The notes under the pieces: generated by a model
Databases searched by the model: none
What the model saw: the letters and a program-made list of their open reading frames with translations, nothing else
Told to the model about the DNA's origin: nothing
In this document: one piece after another, positions 41,400-52,924 of the stretch
How the letters are laid out: each line of letters starts with the position of its first letter
Position numbering within the stretch: the stretch's first letter is position 1
Made by a program: the position numbers and the translations under genes
Assembly: GCF_004335015.1 (NCBI RefSeq)
Contig: NZ_RQRU01000005.1
Location: 62,001-126,000 of the forward strand
From: Psychrobacter pygoscelis
Lineage (GTDB): Bacteria; Pseudomonadota; Gammaproteobacteria; Pseudomonadales; Moraxellaceae
Length of the DNA stretch: 64,000 bases
Reading direction: 5' to 3'

Positions 41400-41562
41400 A
41401 TATGACAGGGTCATGGTGGCTTGCCCTATCTCTGCCTTTTGACTTTAATTGCCTTGAGCCATTATCGATGGCGCGCGTTTACATTTAATAATCCCAACCC
41501 GCTAGATATAGTCTGATACTATAGGCAGCCTACGCGCTTTGCTTATCGTAAGATCATAGCTT

Positions 41563-42522
41563 ATGTCTCAGATTCTCCCTTTATCCCTATCGTCTCATAC
41601 CTCCACGGCTCAGCCGTCCACGGTAGCTCAGGATGTATCGCGCCCTCCTATCGGCCGATTCGCCCCTTCTCCGACCGGTCAGCTACATTTAGGCTCACTG
41701 ACCACAGCAGTTGCCAGCTATTGTCACATTAAGTCTTTAGGCGGCCAGTGGCGACTACGTATTGAAGATACCGACACAGCGCGCTGTGATAGACAGTTTA
41801 GCGAGCAGATATTACTAGACTTAGAAGCGCTAGGGCTTTACTGGGATGGAGAAGTTATCTTTCAGTCGGAACGCACCGACCTTTATAACGATTATTTAAC
41901 CACCCTACTAGCGCCTTTAGCCTATGGTTGTCAGTGCTCGCGTAAGTCTCTCCAAGCTTATGCCAGTCACTACCATAGCGACCCTAGCCATTATCCAAGA
42001 TTGTGCTTAGGGCATAAGCTTGACTGGCAGTCGCATAAAGTAAGGTTGCAGCTTCCTAACACATTAATCGGCTTTATGGATGGTGTCCAAGGAGCACAGT
42101 GGGTCAATCCTCAGCAATCAGAAGGTGATGTGGTGGTAAGACGCCAAGATGGCATTATTAATTATATCTTGGCCGCAAGCATTGATGATGGCTTGCAAAA
42201 CATCACCCATGTCATGCGTGGTCTGGATATCCTACCGATGACCGGTGCGCAAATAAGTATCATGCAGGCTGCGGGGCTGCCTACTATTAATCACTGGTAT
42301 CATCTGCCCTTGATGCGCAACGCTAAAGGACAGAAGCTGTCTAAACAGAATCTAGCCCGTCCTATAGATGTCTCGCGTCCAAGTGAGCTACTACAACTAG
42401 CGCTGATTTTATTGAAGCAGCCAGCTGTAGAGCCAGATAGCCCAGTCCGAATGCTTGAGCAAGCAGTCAGCCAATGGGACCTGCGCGTATTAATGGGCCA
42501 GCAAGCCCTAAGCGCTGATTGA
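41563..42522 (+). CDS. gluQRS: Glutamyl-Q tRNA(Asp) synthetase
   Basis: Attaches glutamate to queuosine at position 34 of tRNA(Asp); a GluRS paralogue lacking the anticodon-binding domain. [15 protein letters not shown] with the HLGS form of the HIGH motif near residues 30-44, [11 protein letters not shown], zinc region around CQCSRKSL, and [10 protein letters not shown] in place of KMSKS. Length 319 (E. coli 308) and position after dksA are diagnostic. N-terminal extension of about 25 Ser/Thr-rich residues. Convergent with ftsW. Confidence 0.94.
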   Translation: MSQILPLSLSSHTSTAQPSTVAQDVSRPPIGRFAPSPTGQLHLGSLTTAVASYCHIKSLGGQWRLRIEDTDTARCDRQFSEQILLDLEALGLYWDGEVIFQSERTDLYNDYLTTLLAPLAYGCQCSRKSLQAYASHYHSDPSHYPRLCLGHKLDWQSHKVRLQLPNTLIGFMDGVQGAQWVNPQQSEGDVVVRRQDGIINYILAASIDDGLQNITHVMRGLDILPMTGAQISIMQAAGLPTINHWYHLPLMRNAKGQKLSKQNLARPIDVSRPSELLQLALILLKQPAVEPDSPVRMLEQAVSQWDLRVLMGQQALSAD

Positions 42523-42700
42523 AGGGATCTAAAGCCTATAGTCGTTAAACTAGTGGCTATGAGCAGGTTATGCTTAATACTGCATTTGACCAAGCGTATT
42601 TCATTGATCATGATTGACTGGCGTTGTTCGATTGGCCGCATCAAAGGTATAGTATGGGGCTAAATTTTCAATACTTCTCATCACTTTTTATCAATTCTTA

Positions 42701-43894
42701 TCAGTAATGTCGACACTGGCTCTTTTCAATCTCCGGGCTCTCTTTATAAATCCTCAGCAGTAACGCCACCATCATTAGACTGATGAGCATAGATGAGCCG
42801 CCATAACTAAAGAAAGGCATGGTTAGACCTTTGGTCGGCATCGCCCCCATATTCATCGCCGCATTAATGATGGTCTGAGCAATAAACACCACACCAATAC
42901 CGAAGGCCGTGTAGCTAAGTCGCATCTGTCTGCGCTGCAGCGCACTGTAACTAATGCGCATCGCACTGGCAATAACCAATGCTTCTAACAGCAATATGGT
43001 AGCCACGCCAATAAACCCTAGCTCCTCGCCAGTAATGGCCAACAAAAAGTCCGTATGTGCTTCAGGCAAATGCGACAGCTTTTGCACGCTCTCGCCGTAG
43101 CCAACACCAGTGAACTCGCCTCGACCAAAGGCAATAAGGCTGCGGGCCAGCTGATAGTCGGTATCTTGAATATCATCAAAAGGATCGGCGAATGACAGGA
43201 CGCGCGTAAGACGATATTGCACCGTGACGACCGCAGCGAATGCCAAGCCGCCGACTATAGCGCCCAATAACAAAAACTGCTTATAGGGCGCACCAGCAAT
43301 ATAAAAAATCGTTAATACGCAGCCTACGATTACCACTAGTGAGCCAAAATCTGGCTGCAACAATAAAAATATGGTCAATACAGCGACGACAAAGGAGATG
43401 CGTAAGAAGCCATCCCAGCCATTACGTACCTCAAAGGAGCGGCGCACCACGAAGTCAGAGACGAAGATGATCATGACCAGCTTAGCAAACTCCGCCACCT
43501 GAAAGTTAAATACTCCCAGCTCTACCCACCGCTTTGAGCCATTAATCGGAGTGCTAAACAGTGTCCAAAGCAATAGGGCCGCCGTTAATAGCAGCAAGCC
43601 AAACTGAGTATTGAGATGGTAAAGATGCCTTAATGAGATGCGATACGTCACCAACGCTGCTACTATCCCCACGGCCATGTACATCAGTTGATGCTCAAAA
43701 AAGAACAACTCAGACATACCTTTGCTGAGCGCAAAGGGAATCGAGGCTGATGCCACCATCAGTAAGCTGAGAACCATCAGACAGCCGACACTAGCGAGCA
43801 AGGTAGCTCTGGCGGTGGGCTTCGTCAGCACCCCATCGCTATCAGCAAATGGACGAGAGGCTCGCTTGGAGCGAGATAAATTAGAAATCGCCAT
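42701..43894 (-). CDS. ftsW: Septal peptidoglycan polymerase FtsW (SEDS family)
   Basis: Inner-membrane SEDS glycosyltransferase of the divisome working with FtsI. About ten membrane segments; SEDS landmarks are INGSKRWVELGVFNFQVAEFAKL, LLLQPDFGSLVVI and the C-terminal GLTMPFFSYGGSSM. The start is ATG 43894, three codons inside a TTG-initiated frame. 397 residues. Preceded 146 bases upstream by murD, as in the dcw cluster, but the expected next gene murG is not here: gluQRS follows in convergent orientation. Confidence 0.94.
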   Translation of the reverse strand: MAISNLSRSKRASRPFADSDGVLTKPTARATLLASVGCLMVLSLLMVASASIPFALSKGMSELFFFEHQLMYMAVGIVAALVTYRISLRHLYHLNTQFGLLLLTAALLLWTLFSTPINGSKRWVELGVFNFQVAEFAKLVMIIFVSDFVVRRSFEVRNGWDGFLRISFVVAVLTIFLLLQPDFGSLVVIVGCVLTIFYIAGAPYKQFLLLGAIVGGLAFAAVVTVQYRLTRVLSFADPFDDIQDTDYQLARSLIAFGRGEFTGVGYGESVQKLSHLPEAHTDFLLAITGEELGFIGVATILLLEALVIASAMRISYSALQRRQMRLSYTAFGIGVVFIAQTIINAAMNMGAMPTKGLTMPFFSYGGSSMLISLMMVALLLRIYKESPEIEKSQCRHY

Positions 43895-44040
43895 AATAAT
43901 CAAATCTATAAATTGCGAAAGATAAAAAGCTTAACAAACCAGCGACCATAGCTATGCTACCAGAGCTGCCTTCAGCTCAAGCCAATGCGTCTTCTAGACA
44001 AAGACCGTCTACTAACAGCTCTACGACAATAGGGCTAGAG

Positions 44041-45627
44041 CTACGATTCGGCCTCATTCAGCGACTGAACCAGCTTGATAAACTGCTCACCCCGATCGAC
44101 ATAGCCTGAAAACTGATCAAAGCTAGCACAGGCAGGTGATAGGAGTACGGCGTGAACTTGTGATAAGCTACTTTTGGTTAGCTGCGACAAGGTAGTAACG
44201 GCTTCAGCCAAGCTACCACACTGATGAATACCTACCTCTCCACTGATAGGCTGCGGACCAGCTTGTCGTAAGTCTGCCTCAATCCGCTGCGCATCTTCAC
44301 CGATGAGCAGCACTTGACTGACAAACTGGTTGATCAGTGTGGTCAGCTCACCAAACTCCTGGCCTTTTCCTTGGCCCCCTAAGATGAGCAACAATTTACC
44401 ACCTTTGGGCGCGTATACGCTGCCTAAGCCATCAATCGCGGCCATAGTCGAGCCGATATTGGTACCTTTGGAGTCATTGAAATAGTCGATGCCATTGATA
44501 TTGGTCACAAATTGGCAACGATGCGGCAGTCCACCAAATTGCTTTAGCGTCGCAAGCATACTGTCTTGAGGTAAGCCTGCAAGCTCACCAATAGCCAGTG
44601 CAGAAAGCGCATTAATCAGGTTATGCTGACCCTTGATGCGTAGACTATCTGCCGCCAGTAGCAGCTCAGTGCCACGAGCGAGGTACACCGTACCGTCCGC
44701 TTGGGTAATCAGGCCATACTGACCTCTATCAGGCGCGTGGATTCCGACACTCAATCGCGGCAGATTATCCGCAACCAAAGGCCGAGTTAGTGCATCCTCA
44801 CGGTTAATAACGACGGATTTTGCCCCTTGAAATATCCGGTGTTTGGCCTGATGGTAGCCCAGCATATCGCCGTGACGGTCTAAATGATCAGGCGACATGT
44901 TGAGCACACAAGCGACCTGCGCGCCTAGATTGGTCACCGTCTCTAGCTGGAAGCTAGATAACTCTAACACAGCTAGCGCCATGTCGGGGTTAGCCAGCAG
45001 CGTCAAGGCGGGAACACCAATATTACCACCAACTCCTACATTAATACCGGCATCTGCTGCCATTTGCCCGACCAAGGTGGTCACTGTACTTTTAGCATTA
45101 GAGCCGGTAATGGCGACAATAGGCACCTGACAAGCTTCACAAAACAGCTGGATATCGCTTACCACGGGCGTTCCCGCTTGCCGGACTGCGGCCACCTCAG
45201 GGGTGGTTAGTGCCACACCAGGACTAATGATAATGCGCTTGGCTTGTCGTAATAGTTGGCCATCTATCGCGCCAAACTGGCGAATCGTAATATCGTCTGG
45301 TAACTGCGCGGCCAAGGCAGGATTTGGGTTGGTATCGGTCACCGCCACTCTGTAACCTTGCTCGCTTAGGTACTTAGCGGCGGACAGACCCGACTGACCT
45401 AAACCGATCACCACTTGTAAGCCACCCTTATGAATCATCATACTGGCTTGAGCAATCGGAGCAGTTGCAGCCTCCTTATCGCCCGACCAATGCTGAACTT
45501 GCGTAGCGTTTAGTGGTGAACTAGCCGTGTGAGTACTTGACGTGACTGTAGGTAATGCCTTCTCTGAGGATGCGGAGGCGCTGTTTGGCTTTGCAAAACT
45601 GTCATCTGATGGGTCTTGACTCATCAT
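44041..45627 (-). CDS. murD: UDP-N-acetylmuramoyl-L-alanine--D-glutamate ligase MurD
   Basis: Adds D-glutamate to UDP-MurNAc-L-Ala. VVIGLGQSGLSAAKYL (N-terminal Rossmann), ATP loop AITGSNAKSTVTTLV, LELSSFQLE, NMSPDHLDRHG, and the C-terminal domain with NDSKGTNIGSTMAAI and LSPACASFDQFSGYVDRG. The protein is 528 residues against about 440, because of a Ser/Thr/Ala-rich N-terminal extension of about 60 residues. AAGGA lies 3 and 6 bases before two adjacent ATGs (45627, 45624), supporting translation of the extension rather than starting at M62. Upstream of ftsW. Confidence 0.94.
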   Translation of the reverse strand: MMSQDPSDDSFAKPNSASASSEKALPTVTSSTHTASSPLNATQVQHWSGDKEAATAPIAQASMMIHKGGLQVVIGLGQSGLSAAKYLSEQGYRVAVTDTNPNPALAAQLPDDITIRQFGAIDGQLLRQAKRIIISPGVALTTPEVAAVRQAGTPVVSDIQLFCEACQVPIVAITGSNAKSTVTTLVGQMAADAGINVGVGGNIGVPALTLLANPDMALAVLELSSFQLETVTNLGAQVACVLNMSPDHLDRHGDMLGYHQAKHRIFQGAKSVVINREDALTRPLVADNLPRLSVGIHAPDRGQYGLITQADGTVYLARGTELLLAADSLRIKGQHNLINALSALAIGELAGLPQDSMLATLKQFGGLPHRCQFVTNINGIDYFNDSKGTNIGSTMAAIDGLGSVYAPKGGKLLLILGGQGKGQEFGELTTLINQFVSQVLLIGEDAQRIEADLRQAGPQPISGEVGIHQCGSLAEAVTTLSQLTKSSLSQVHAVLLSPACASFDQFSGYVDRGEQFIKLVQSLNEAES

Positions 45628-46256
45628 TATTCCTTTTGTGTCTGGTGTGCTATGATGCGCTGTATTTTTTCATTATATTTTTAAGCGCTGCTTAGTAGAG
45701 ATTACAGTTAGAAATCATATCTATATTCTGACAACATTTTGACAACTTCGCCAATTACAATTTACCAGACTGTCAAAAAACTCTTCTCTAAGCCAACGCT
45801 AATTTTGTGAGTTGACGCTATTGATATTCTAGCACGGTTGCTGAAGCAGCAGGGTCATGAGCATGATGATATGCACAACCACTACCATTGCTTTTCAATT
45901 GTGCAATTTAAGCTTGATGGTTTTTTATTAGCCTTGATGATTTTCATTAATATGGTTTTCACTAATATTAATGCTTTTTATAGTTAAGACCGTTAAACAG
46001 GCTACATTAAGGCGTCATAGCTAGGGGCTTATATACTAGACTGCCAGTCAGCAGCCAAGACAGAATTCCTGCTTAGCCACTCTCGGCAGAGGATTTTATG
46101 GTGAATCTAGAAGGCAACTTTAGCGTGAATTAAGCATATGACCACTAATGAACTAAGCGCACAGCATTCAGGCTAGGTTATCAAGCACGTTAATTGCAGT
46201 TAACAACTTACCTAGCTTCCTAGACTTTAATTTCTTCTCAGCGACTACATATTCCT
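45628..46256. other. Divergent intergenic region murD / SulP
   Basis: About 630 bases, AT-rich. Contains two adjacent copies of TTTTCAYTAATAT (45941 and 45956) and an 11-codon frame with a fair ribosome binding site at 46098-46133, too short to call. No gene. Confidence 0.5.
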
Positions 46257-47759
46257 ATGATGATACCTTCTTTAGATAGCGTGCGTGACGACTGGTTTTC
46301 CAATATTCGTGGCGATATATTATCAGGCCTCGTGGTGGCTTTGGCGCTAATTCCTGAAGCCATTGCCTTCTCCATCATCGCAGGCGTCGATCCTAAAGTG
46401 GGATTATACGCCTCATTTTGTATTGCTGTCGTCATTAGCTTCGTTGGTGGCAGACCCGCCATGATATCAGCAGCTACTGGGGCGATGGCGCTGGTGATGG
46501 TCGACTTGGTCGCTGAGCATGGACTACAGTACCTATTAGCCGCTACGCTGCTGTGCGGCGCTATTCAGATTGTAATGGGCATCTTGAAGCTTGGCAATCT
46601 TATGCGCTTTGTTTCACGCTCCGTGGTGATTGGCTTTGTGAATGCCCTAGCGATTTTGATCTTTGCCGCGCAATTGCCTGAACTAAACCCTGCCACAGAG
46701 CGAGTGGGACTGACTGTTTATCTGATGACAGCAGCGGGGCTGGGCATTATCTATCTGTTTCCGCTAATTCCTAAAATTGGCAAGATTATTCCTTCACCGC
46801 TAGTGTGTATCGTGGGCTTAACCATCGTCACCCTGTATCTAGGACTCGATATCCGCAATGTGGGAGATATGGGCGACCTGCCTGATACCTTACCGATGTT
46901 CTTGCTGCCAGATATCCCCCTTAATTTTCAGACGCTATTGATCATAGCACCCTACTCTATTGCCCTAGCCATCGTTGGTCTATTAGAGTCAATGATGACA
47001 GCCACGATTGTCGATGAGCTGACTGATACCAGCAGTGATAAAAACCGCGAATGCCGAGGTCAAGGTATTGCCAATGTCGTCTCAGGGTTTTTTGGCGGTA
47101 TGGCAGGCTGTGCGATGATCGGTCAGTCAGTTATCAATGTAAAATCTGGCGGCCGGACGCGTCTGTCTACCCTTATCGCAGGTGTCGTACTACTCATTAT
47201 GGTAGTGTTTTTGAGTGATTGGGTTAGCCAGATCCCTATGGCAGCTCTCGTCGCAGTAATGATTATGGTGTCTATCGGCACCTTTAACTGGCAGTCTATC
47301 CGCGAGTTTAAGACCCATCCGATGTCCTTTAATGTCGTAATGCTAGCGACCGTTCTCACCACGGTCTTTACCCATAATCTAGCCTATGGTGTCTTGGTCG
47401 GTGTGCTATTGTCAGCGTTATTCTTCGCTAACAAGATTGGTCAGTTCTTGAGTGTGTATAGTGAGTACGACGAGGTGAATAACGCGCGCTATTATTATGT
47501 GCACGGGCAAGTATTCTTTGCTTCAACCTCGCAGTTCTTAAGCAGCTTCGATACCAAAGAAGCCTTAGATAGCTTGCATATTGACGTGACTCACGCACAT
47601 TTTTGGGATGTCACCGCTGTGGATACTTTGGACAAGCTGGTCATGCGCTTGCAACGCGAGGGTATTGATGTCAAGGTAGTGGGGCTAAATAGCGCCAGTC
47701 GCACTTTGATTGATCGCTTCTCTATTCATGACCGCCGAGATATTGGTCTACTAGATTAG
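46257..47759 (+). CDS. SulP family anion transporter with STAS domain
   Basis: SLC26/SulP-type inner-membrane transporter. [21 protein letters not shown] near residues 30-50 is the family signature; about 12-14 membrane helices follow to about residue 400, then a cytoplasmic STAS domain (about 410-500: [13 protein letters not shown]-like [15 protein letters not shown]). SulP proteins carry sulfate, bicarbonate or dicarboxylates, and which one applies cannot be read here. The universal-stress-type protein 169 bases downstream is a common companion. A hairpin lies in between. Confidence 0.92.
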   Translation: MMIPSLDSVRDDWFSNIRGDILSGLVVALALIPEAIAFSIIAGVDPKVGLYASFCIAVVISFVGGRPAMISAATGAMALVMVDLVAEHGLQYLLAATLLCGAIQIVMGILKLGNLMRFVSRSVVIGFVNALAILIFAAQLPELNPATERVGLTVYLMTAAGLGIIYLFPLIPKIGKIIPSPLVCIVGLTIVTLYLGLDIRNVGDMGDLPDTLPMFLLPDIPLNFQTLLIIAPYSIALAIVGLLESMMTATIVDELTDTSSDKNRECRGQGIANVVSGFFGGMAGCAMIGQSVINVKSGGRTRLSTLIAGVVLLIMVVFLSDWVSQIPMAALVAVMIMVSIGTFNWQSIREFKTHPMSFNVVMLATVLTTVFTHNLAYGVLVGVLLSALFFANKIGQFLSVYSEYDEVNNARYYYVHGQVFFASTSQFLSSFDTKEALDSLHIDVTHAHFWDVTAVDTLDKLVMRLQREGIDVKVVGLNSASRTLIDRFSIHDRRDIGLLD

Positions 47760-47828
47760 TATCTGTTTAATAATTTTTTAATTAGCGACAACTATATATT
47801 AGAAGACAGCTAAAAGTGAGCTTAATTA

Positions 47829-47854
47829 AAGGGAGTCAATATATTGACTCCTTT
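47829..47854 (+). terminator. Hairpin after the SulP gene
   Basis: GGAGTCAA-TATA-TTGACTCC with AAG/TTT extension (26 bases in all), followed by only three T. Probably a weak terminator or an attenuating hairpin before the universal stress gene. Confidence 0.5.
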
Positions 47855-47928
47855 GTCCTATTAACCCCTATAGACTATCCATTCGCCTCAAGTTTGGATT
47901 AGCTTAAGCTAAATGATGATACTGCGTT

Positions 47929-48783
47929 ATGAGTAACTTAAGACCTGATAGTGTAATTGCTTGTTTAGACTGCCCTGATTATGTTCAAGCGGTACTAGAG
48001 GCTAGTATGTGGGCCGCAAATCGGCTACGAGCGCCGATAGGGCTGCTACATTCAATACCGAGCGTGCATCGGCAAACGGCCATCAATTACTCTGGCTGTC
48101 TTAATGTCGACGACGAAAGCCATCTATTAGATCAGTTCACCTCTGAGGAGCGTCTGAGTAACAGTCAACTCAATGCTCAGGGTAGGATTTTACTAAGTCA
48201 ATCCACGACTTTTTGTGAGCAGCGCCAGCCTAAGCTCTCTGTCTACTCTCTGCATCGACATGAAACCTTAGCAGAGAGTATTGATTACGTGGATGAAGTG
48301 GCACAATTGCTGGTCATCGGTCGCAATGTCACCTGCAAATCTACCCTGAGCCAACTGATTCGCCCAAGCCACTGCCCCATTCTGGTGATTGATGCACCAT
48401 TTGTGACCCCAAGCTCAGCATTGTTTGCTTTTGACAACCGAACAACTTGTCATCGGCTGCTTGATTGGCTCTGCCAGAATCCTCTAGTTCGCACTATGTC
48501 GTTGCATATCGTCATGGTCGGTAAAGAGACGACAGAAAATCGCGACGCCTTGCGGGAGGCCTATGCACGGCTAAAACAGGCAGGGATTAGTTGTAAAAAA
48601 TCACTGATTGATAGTCGTGATGTTAGTGCCGCTATCCTTTACTACCAAAAGCAGCATAACATTGGCTTACTGATGACCGGCGCCTTCGGACAGTCGCGCT
48701 TACGTGAGCTATTCCAAGGCAGTGATACCGAAAGGCTACTCGGTGGCATGCAAACGCCGTATTTGTTATTCCCCAAAGATTAG
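47929..48783 (+). CDS. Universal stress protein family, tandem UspA domains
   Basis: 284 residues holding two UspA-like halves. The first half has VIACLDCPDYVQAVLEAS and AQLLVIGRNVTCKSTLSQLIRPSHCPILVI; the second has RTMSLHIVMVG...GLLMTGAFGQSRLRELFQGSDTERLL, where GAFGQSRLRELFQGS resembles the ATP-binding G-2X-G-9X-G(S/T) motif. The first half has a degenerate version. Cytoplasmic. Tandem Usp proteins next to SulP transporters are recurrent, suggesting that the pair works together, perhaps in bicarbonate or stress physiology; this is inference. Confidence 0.85.
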   Translation: MSNLRPDSVIACLDCPDYVQAVLEASMWAANRLRAPIGLLHSIPSVHRQTAINYSGCLNVDDESHLLDQFTSEERLSNSQLNAQGRILLSQSTTFCEQRQPKLSVYSLHRHETLAESIDYVDEVAQLLVIGRNVTCKSTLSQLIRPSHCPILVIDAPFVTPSSALFAFDNRTTCHRLLDWLCQNPLVRTMSLHIVMVGKETTENRDALREAYARLKQAGISCKKSLIDSRDVSAAILYYQKQHNIGLLMTGAFGQSRLRELFQGSDTERLLGGMQTPYLLFPKD

Positions 48784-50034
<1,251 letters not shown>

Positions 50035-50110
50035 GCTCTGTCCATAGGGGTTATTAACCCACTCTGTCGTTTTGACAGTATCTGCATTATATATTCAAGG
50101 GGGAATTTAA

Positions 50111-51373
50111 ATGCAAAATCAAATTTTCGAGCTGCAGTACGCACTAGACACCTTTTACTTCCTAATCTGCGGCGCGCTAGTCATGTGGATGGCTGCAGGC
50201 TTTGCCATGCTAGAGGCGGGCTTGGTCCGTGCCAAAAACACCACTGAGATTCTCACCAAGAACGTCGGTCTTTACGCCATTGCCTGTACTATGTATCTCA
50301 TCTGTGGCTACAGCTTTATGTATGGTGGCGGCTTCTTCTTAGATGGTATCTCCGGTGGCGAGACTATCGTAGCTGACGCGCTAGCAGCCTCCACTGAGAA
50401 TGGCTTCACTGGCGATTCTGTCTATTCCTCCGCTTCTGACTTTTTCTTCCAAGTGGTGTTTGTCGCGACGTGTATGTCCATCGTATCCGGCGCGGTCGCC
50501 GAACGTATGCGTCTTTGGGCATTTTTCGCCTTTGCTATCGTCATGACCGGCTTTATCTACCCTATGGAAGGCAGCTGGACTTGGGGTGGTAACGATGTGT
50601 TTGGCCTATTTAACTTAGGCGATATGGGCTTCTCTGATTTTGCAGGCTCCGGTATCGTCCATTTAGCAGGTGCTGCTGCTGCATTAGCAGGTGTCATACT
50701 GCTGGGTGCGCGTAAAGGCAAATATGGTAAAAACGGTGAGATCCGTGCCATCCCTGGTGCTAATCTACCACTCGCCACACTCGGTACTTTCATCCTTTGG
50801 ATGGGTTGGTTCGGCTTCAATGGTGGCTCTGTTCTCAAGCTTGGCGATATCGCCAGTGCTAATTCGGTGGCGCTGGTATTTCTAAATACCAATGCCGCCG
50901 CTGCAGGCGGTGCTATTGGCGCTCTAATTCTGGCTCGCCTAATCTTTGGTCGGGCGGATTTGACCATGCTACTTAACGGTGCATTGGCCGGTCTAGTGGC
51001 TATTACCGCTGAGCCTTTAACGCCTACGCCACTTCTTGCAACCATATTCGGCATGATAGCTGGTATTATCGTGGTTATGTCCATTCTCGCGATAGATAAG
51101 TTGAAGATCGATGACCCGGTCGGTGCTATCTCAGTACATGGAGTTGTGGGCCTATTCGGACTCCTCATCGTCCCATTGACCAACCCTGAGTCTACCTTCA
51201 TCGGTCAGATAACGGGTGCAGCAGTTATCTTCTTCTGGGTATTTATCTGTAGCTTAGTCGTATGGAGCATCTTAAAAGCAGTCTTTGGGATTCGCATCAC
51301 CGAAGAAGAAGAATATGAAGGGGCTGACTTGTCTGAATGTGGTCAAGAGGCTTATCCAGAGTTCGTTAAATAG
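50111..51373 (+). CDS. amtB: Ammonium transporter AmtB
   Basis: Trimeric inner-membrane ammonium channel. Eleven helices with WMAAGFAMLEAGLVRAKNT, GSGIVHLAGAAAALAG (first pore histidine region) and AISVHGVVGLFGLL (second pore histidine). 420 residues, no long signal sequence at the start, C-terminal tail EEEEYEGADLSECG that contacts GlnK. Paired with glnK and ended by a clear terminator. Confidence 0.97.
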   Translation: MQNQIFELQYALDTFYFLICGALVMWMAAGFAMLEAGLVRAKNTTEILTKNVGLYAIACTMYLICGYSFMYGGGFFLDGISGGETIVADALAASTENGFTGDSVYSSASDFFFQVVFVATCMSIVSGAVAERMRLWAFFAFAIVMTGFIYPMEGSWTWGGNDVFGLFNLGDMGFSDFAGSGIVHLAGAAAALAGVILLGARKGKYGKNGEIRAIPGANLPLATLGTFILWMGWFGFNGGSVLKLGDIASANSVALVFLNTNAAAAGGAIGALILARLIFGRADLTMLLNGALAGLVAITAEPLTPTPLLATIFGMIAGIIVVMSILAIDKLKIDDPVGAISVHGVVGLFGLLIVPLTNPESTFIGQITGAAVIFFWVFICSLVVWSILKAVFGIRITEEEEYEGADLSECGQEAYPEFVK

Positions 51374-51410
51374 CTTTCTAACCACTCATTAAGCCTGATA
51401 GCAAAAAGCA

Positions 51411-51436
51411 AAAAAGGAGCCTAGTGCTCCTTTTTT
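51411..51436 (+). terminator. Terminator of glnK-amtB
   Basis: AAAAAGGAGC / GCTCCTTTTT stem, loop CTAGT, six T. 38 bases after the amtB stop. Confidence 0.9.
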
Positions 51437-51548
51437 ATCTTATCAGTTAAGTGAAAGTACCGTTATTTAGTAAATCAATATCCTAAGCGGCCTATTATTC
51501 AGCCTTTATTATCGCCTGAGCCTAATTTTGGTTCTATATTCACTAAAA

Positions 51549-51578
51549 AACCCACAGAACCAGTAGGTCATGTGGGTT
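51549..51578 (-). terminator. Terminator of the DUF2147 gene
   Basis: AACCCACA / TGTGGGTT stem; read on the minus strand the second arm continues into six T. It lies about 60 bases past the DUF2147 stop. Confidence 0.7.
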
Positions 51579-51636
51579 AATTGTCACTGCTACTAGCTCA
51601 TTAGAAGCGTGTCACACAAAAAATGACTTTAGCAGA

Positions 51637-52023
51637 TTATTGCTTCTTCCAAACTTGGCTACGTGAGAATGGTCCTAGGTAACCTTTAAGCTTCATGGTA
51701 TTGCCATTGATAGCGGCAGTCATACGATAAGACTTATCTTTTTGTGGGTCAGTGATTTTACCACCGCTATATTTCCCGCCACCGTCAGCTTTTAAGCCTT
51801 GAATAATCGTCATGCCGACGTATTTTTTGCCTTCTGGCTTGACTGTACTAACCAGCTTACCGGTAAATACACCATTTGATTCAGTAACTTTGACCACACC
51901 TTTGGGGGTTTTGCCATCGTCATCAAAGGTCTGCCAGTTACCAACAATAGGGTCAGCTGCCATCGCCATCGTGGCCATACTAATACCCGCAACTGCTAAC
52001 GCAGACTTTGTAAATAATTTCAT
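51637..52023 (-). CDS. DUF2147 domain secreted protein
   Basis: A 128-residue protein with a clear Sec signal peptide (KLFTKSALAVAGISMATMAM-A|A), cleaved near residue 22, leaving about 106 residues with the DUF2147 pattern: DPIVGNWQTFDDDG, KGVVKVTESNGVFTGKLV, KYSGGKITDPQKDKSYR and GYLGPFSRSQVWKK. Periplasmic beta-rich protein of unknown function, common in Moraxellaceae and other proteobacteria. Single gene with its own terminator. Confidence 0.88.
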   Translation of the reverse strand: MKLFTKSALAVAGISMATMAMAADPIVGNWQTFDDDGKTPKGVVKVTESNGVFTGKLVSTVKPEGKKYVGMTIIQGLKADGGGKYSGGKITDPQKDKSYRMTAAINGNTMKLKGYLGPFSRSQVWKKQ

Positions 52024-52267
52024 GTTTCGACTCCATTCGTGTCAATCATACGCCATATTAACTCATTAATACCGCGCTTCCTACTCTCTGACTTCTATCA
52101 TTAATAGTGGCAGTGAATATCGCCAGATAGCTTTTAGCTTTTGCTAAGTCACTCTATTAATAATGGTTTTAAAGAGCATATAGCTATGATTATAAGGAAA
52201 TAAATAATTATTGATAGTTATTTTTTTATAGCGAATTATTTCTATAATAGTGATTTTTAGCAAGGTA

Positions 52268-52561
52268 TCATAAAAATGGGTTATCAATCTGCTCACTATC
52301 AGCATCAGTTTGAGCACTATCTTTACCGGCTATCCCGAGCTTACCTGTAGGCGCTTTGCTTAATTTTGACGCTTGATTGTCGGCTGAGAGCTTATCGACT
52401 ATTTTGGTCATTAGCTCCTGTAGTTGCCTAGCTTGCGCCAGCCCTTCAGTACTATGGTAGATGTCGATATCGCCATAGATAGTGACTTTATCTTGTTGGT
52501 TTTCAATGATCAGCTCCCCAATCTGCATACTCTCACTATCATTGGCAAAAGGCGTTATCAT
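52268..52561 (-). CDS. Small conserved hypothetical protein
   Basis: 97 residues, no signal or membrane segment. The N-terminal half (FANDSESMQIGELIIENQQDK then VTIYGDIDIYHSTEGLAQA) reminds me of small uncharacterised proteins of Acinetobacter with the same IENQ...IYGDLDI-like core, followed by a helix (RQLQELMTKIVDKL) and a low-complexity polar tail. TTAGGAG lies eight bases before the ATG, a fair ribosome binding site. Function unknown. Confidence 0.7.
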   Translation of the reverse strand: MITPFANDSESMQIGELIIENQQDKVTIYGDIDIYHSTEGLAQARQLQELMTKIVDKLSADNQASKLSKAPTGKLGIAGKDSAQTDADSEQIDNPFL

Positions 52562-52924
52562 TAGCAGCTCCTAACTGGTGATTAAGGGTAACTTTAGCGT
52601 ATCGGGATGACCTAGGCTAGCCGTGTCTTAATGCATAGTGCTTTAAATTAAGACTAACTTCAATATGTCTTAGAGGCTTGCGCGATATTAGGCTTCAGTC
52701 TAGACGCAAGCTTTGAGTAGTGTTAAGCCCGTCCATAGTCAAGCAACTAGGACAATGCTGTCTAAAGCTAATATGGCGCAAGTCAGTGATATAAGTTTTT
52801 TGGCTCACCATCGTGACATAGCTGAGGCTGCATAAACTATTCTGTATGAACTATTATTGATAGCCAGTCTTTACTAAGTTTAATGTTGTTTGCCTATAGC
52901 TACCATTGTGACTTCAAGGCCGCT
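52562..52924. other. Intergenic region upstream of the small hypothetical protein
   Basis: About 360 bases, no gene or named site seen. Confidence 0.5.

Noticed and set aside
46098..46133. 11-codon frame with AGAGGA before SulP
   Set aside because: Possible leader peptide, but too short to support, with no regulatory codons or attenuator hairpin near it.
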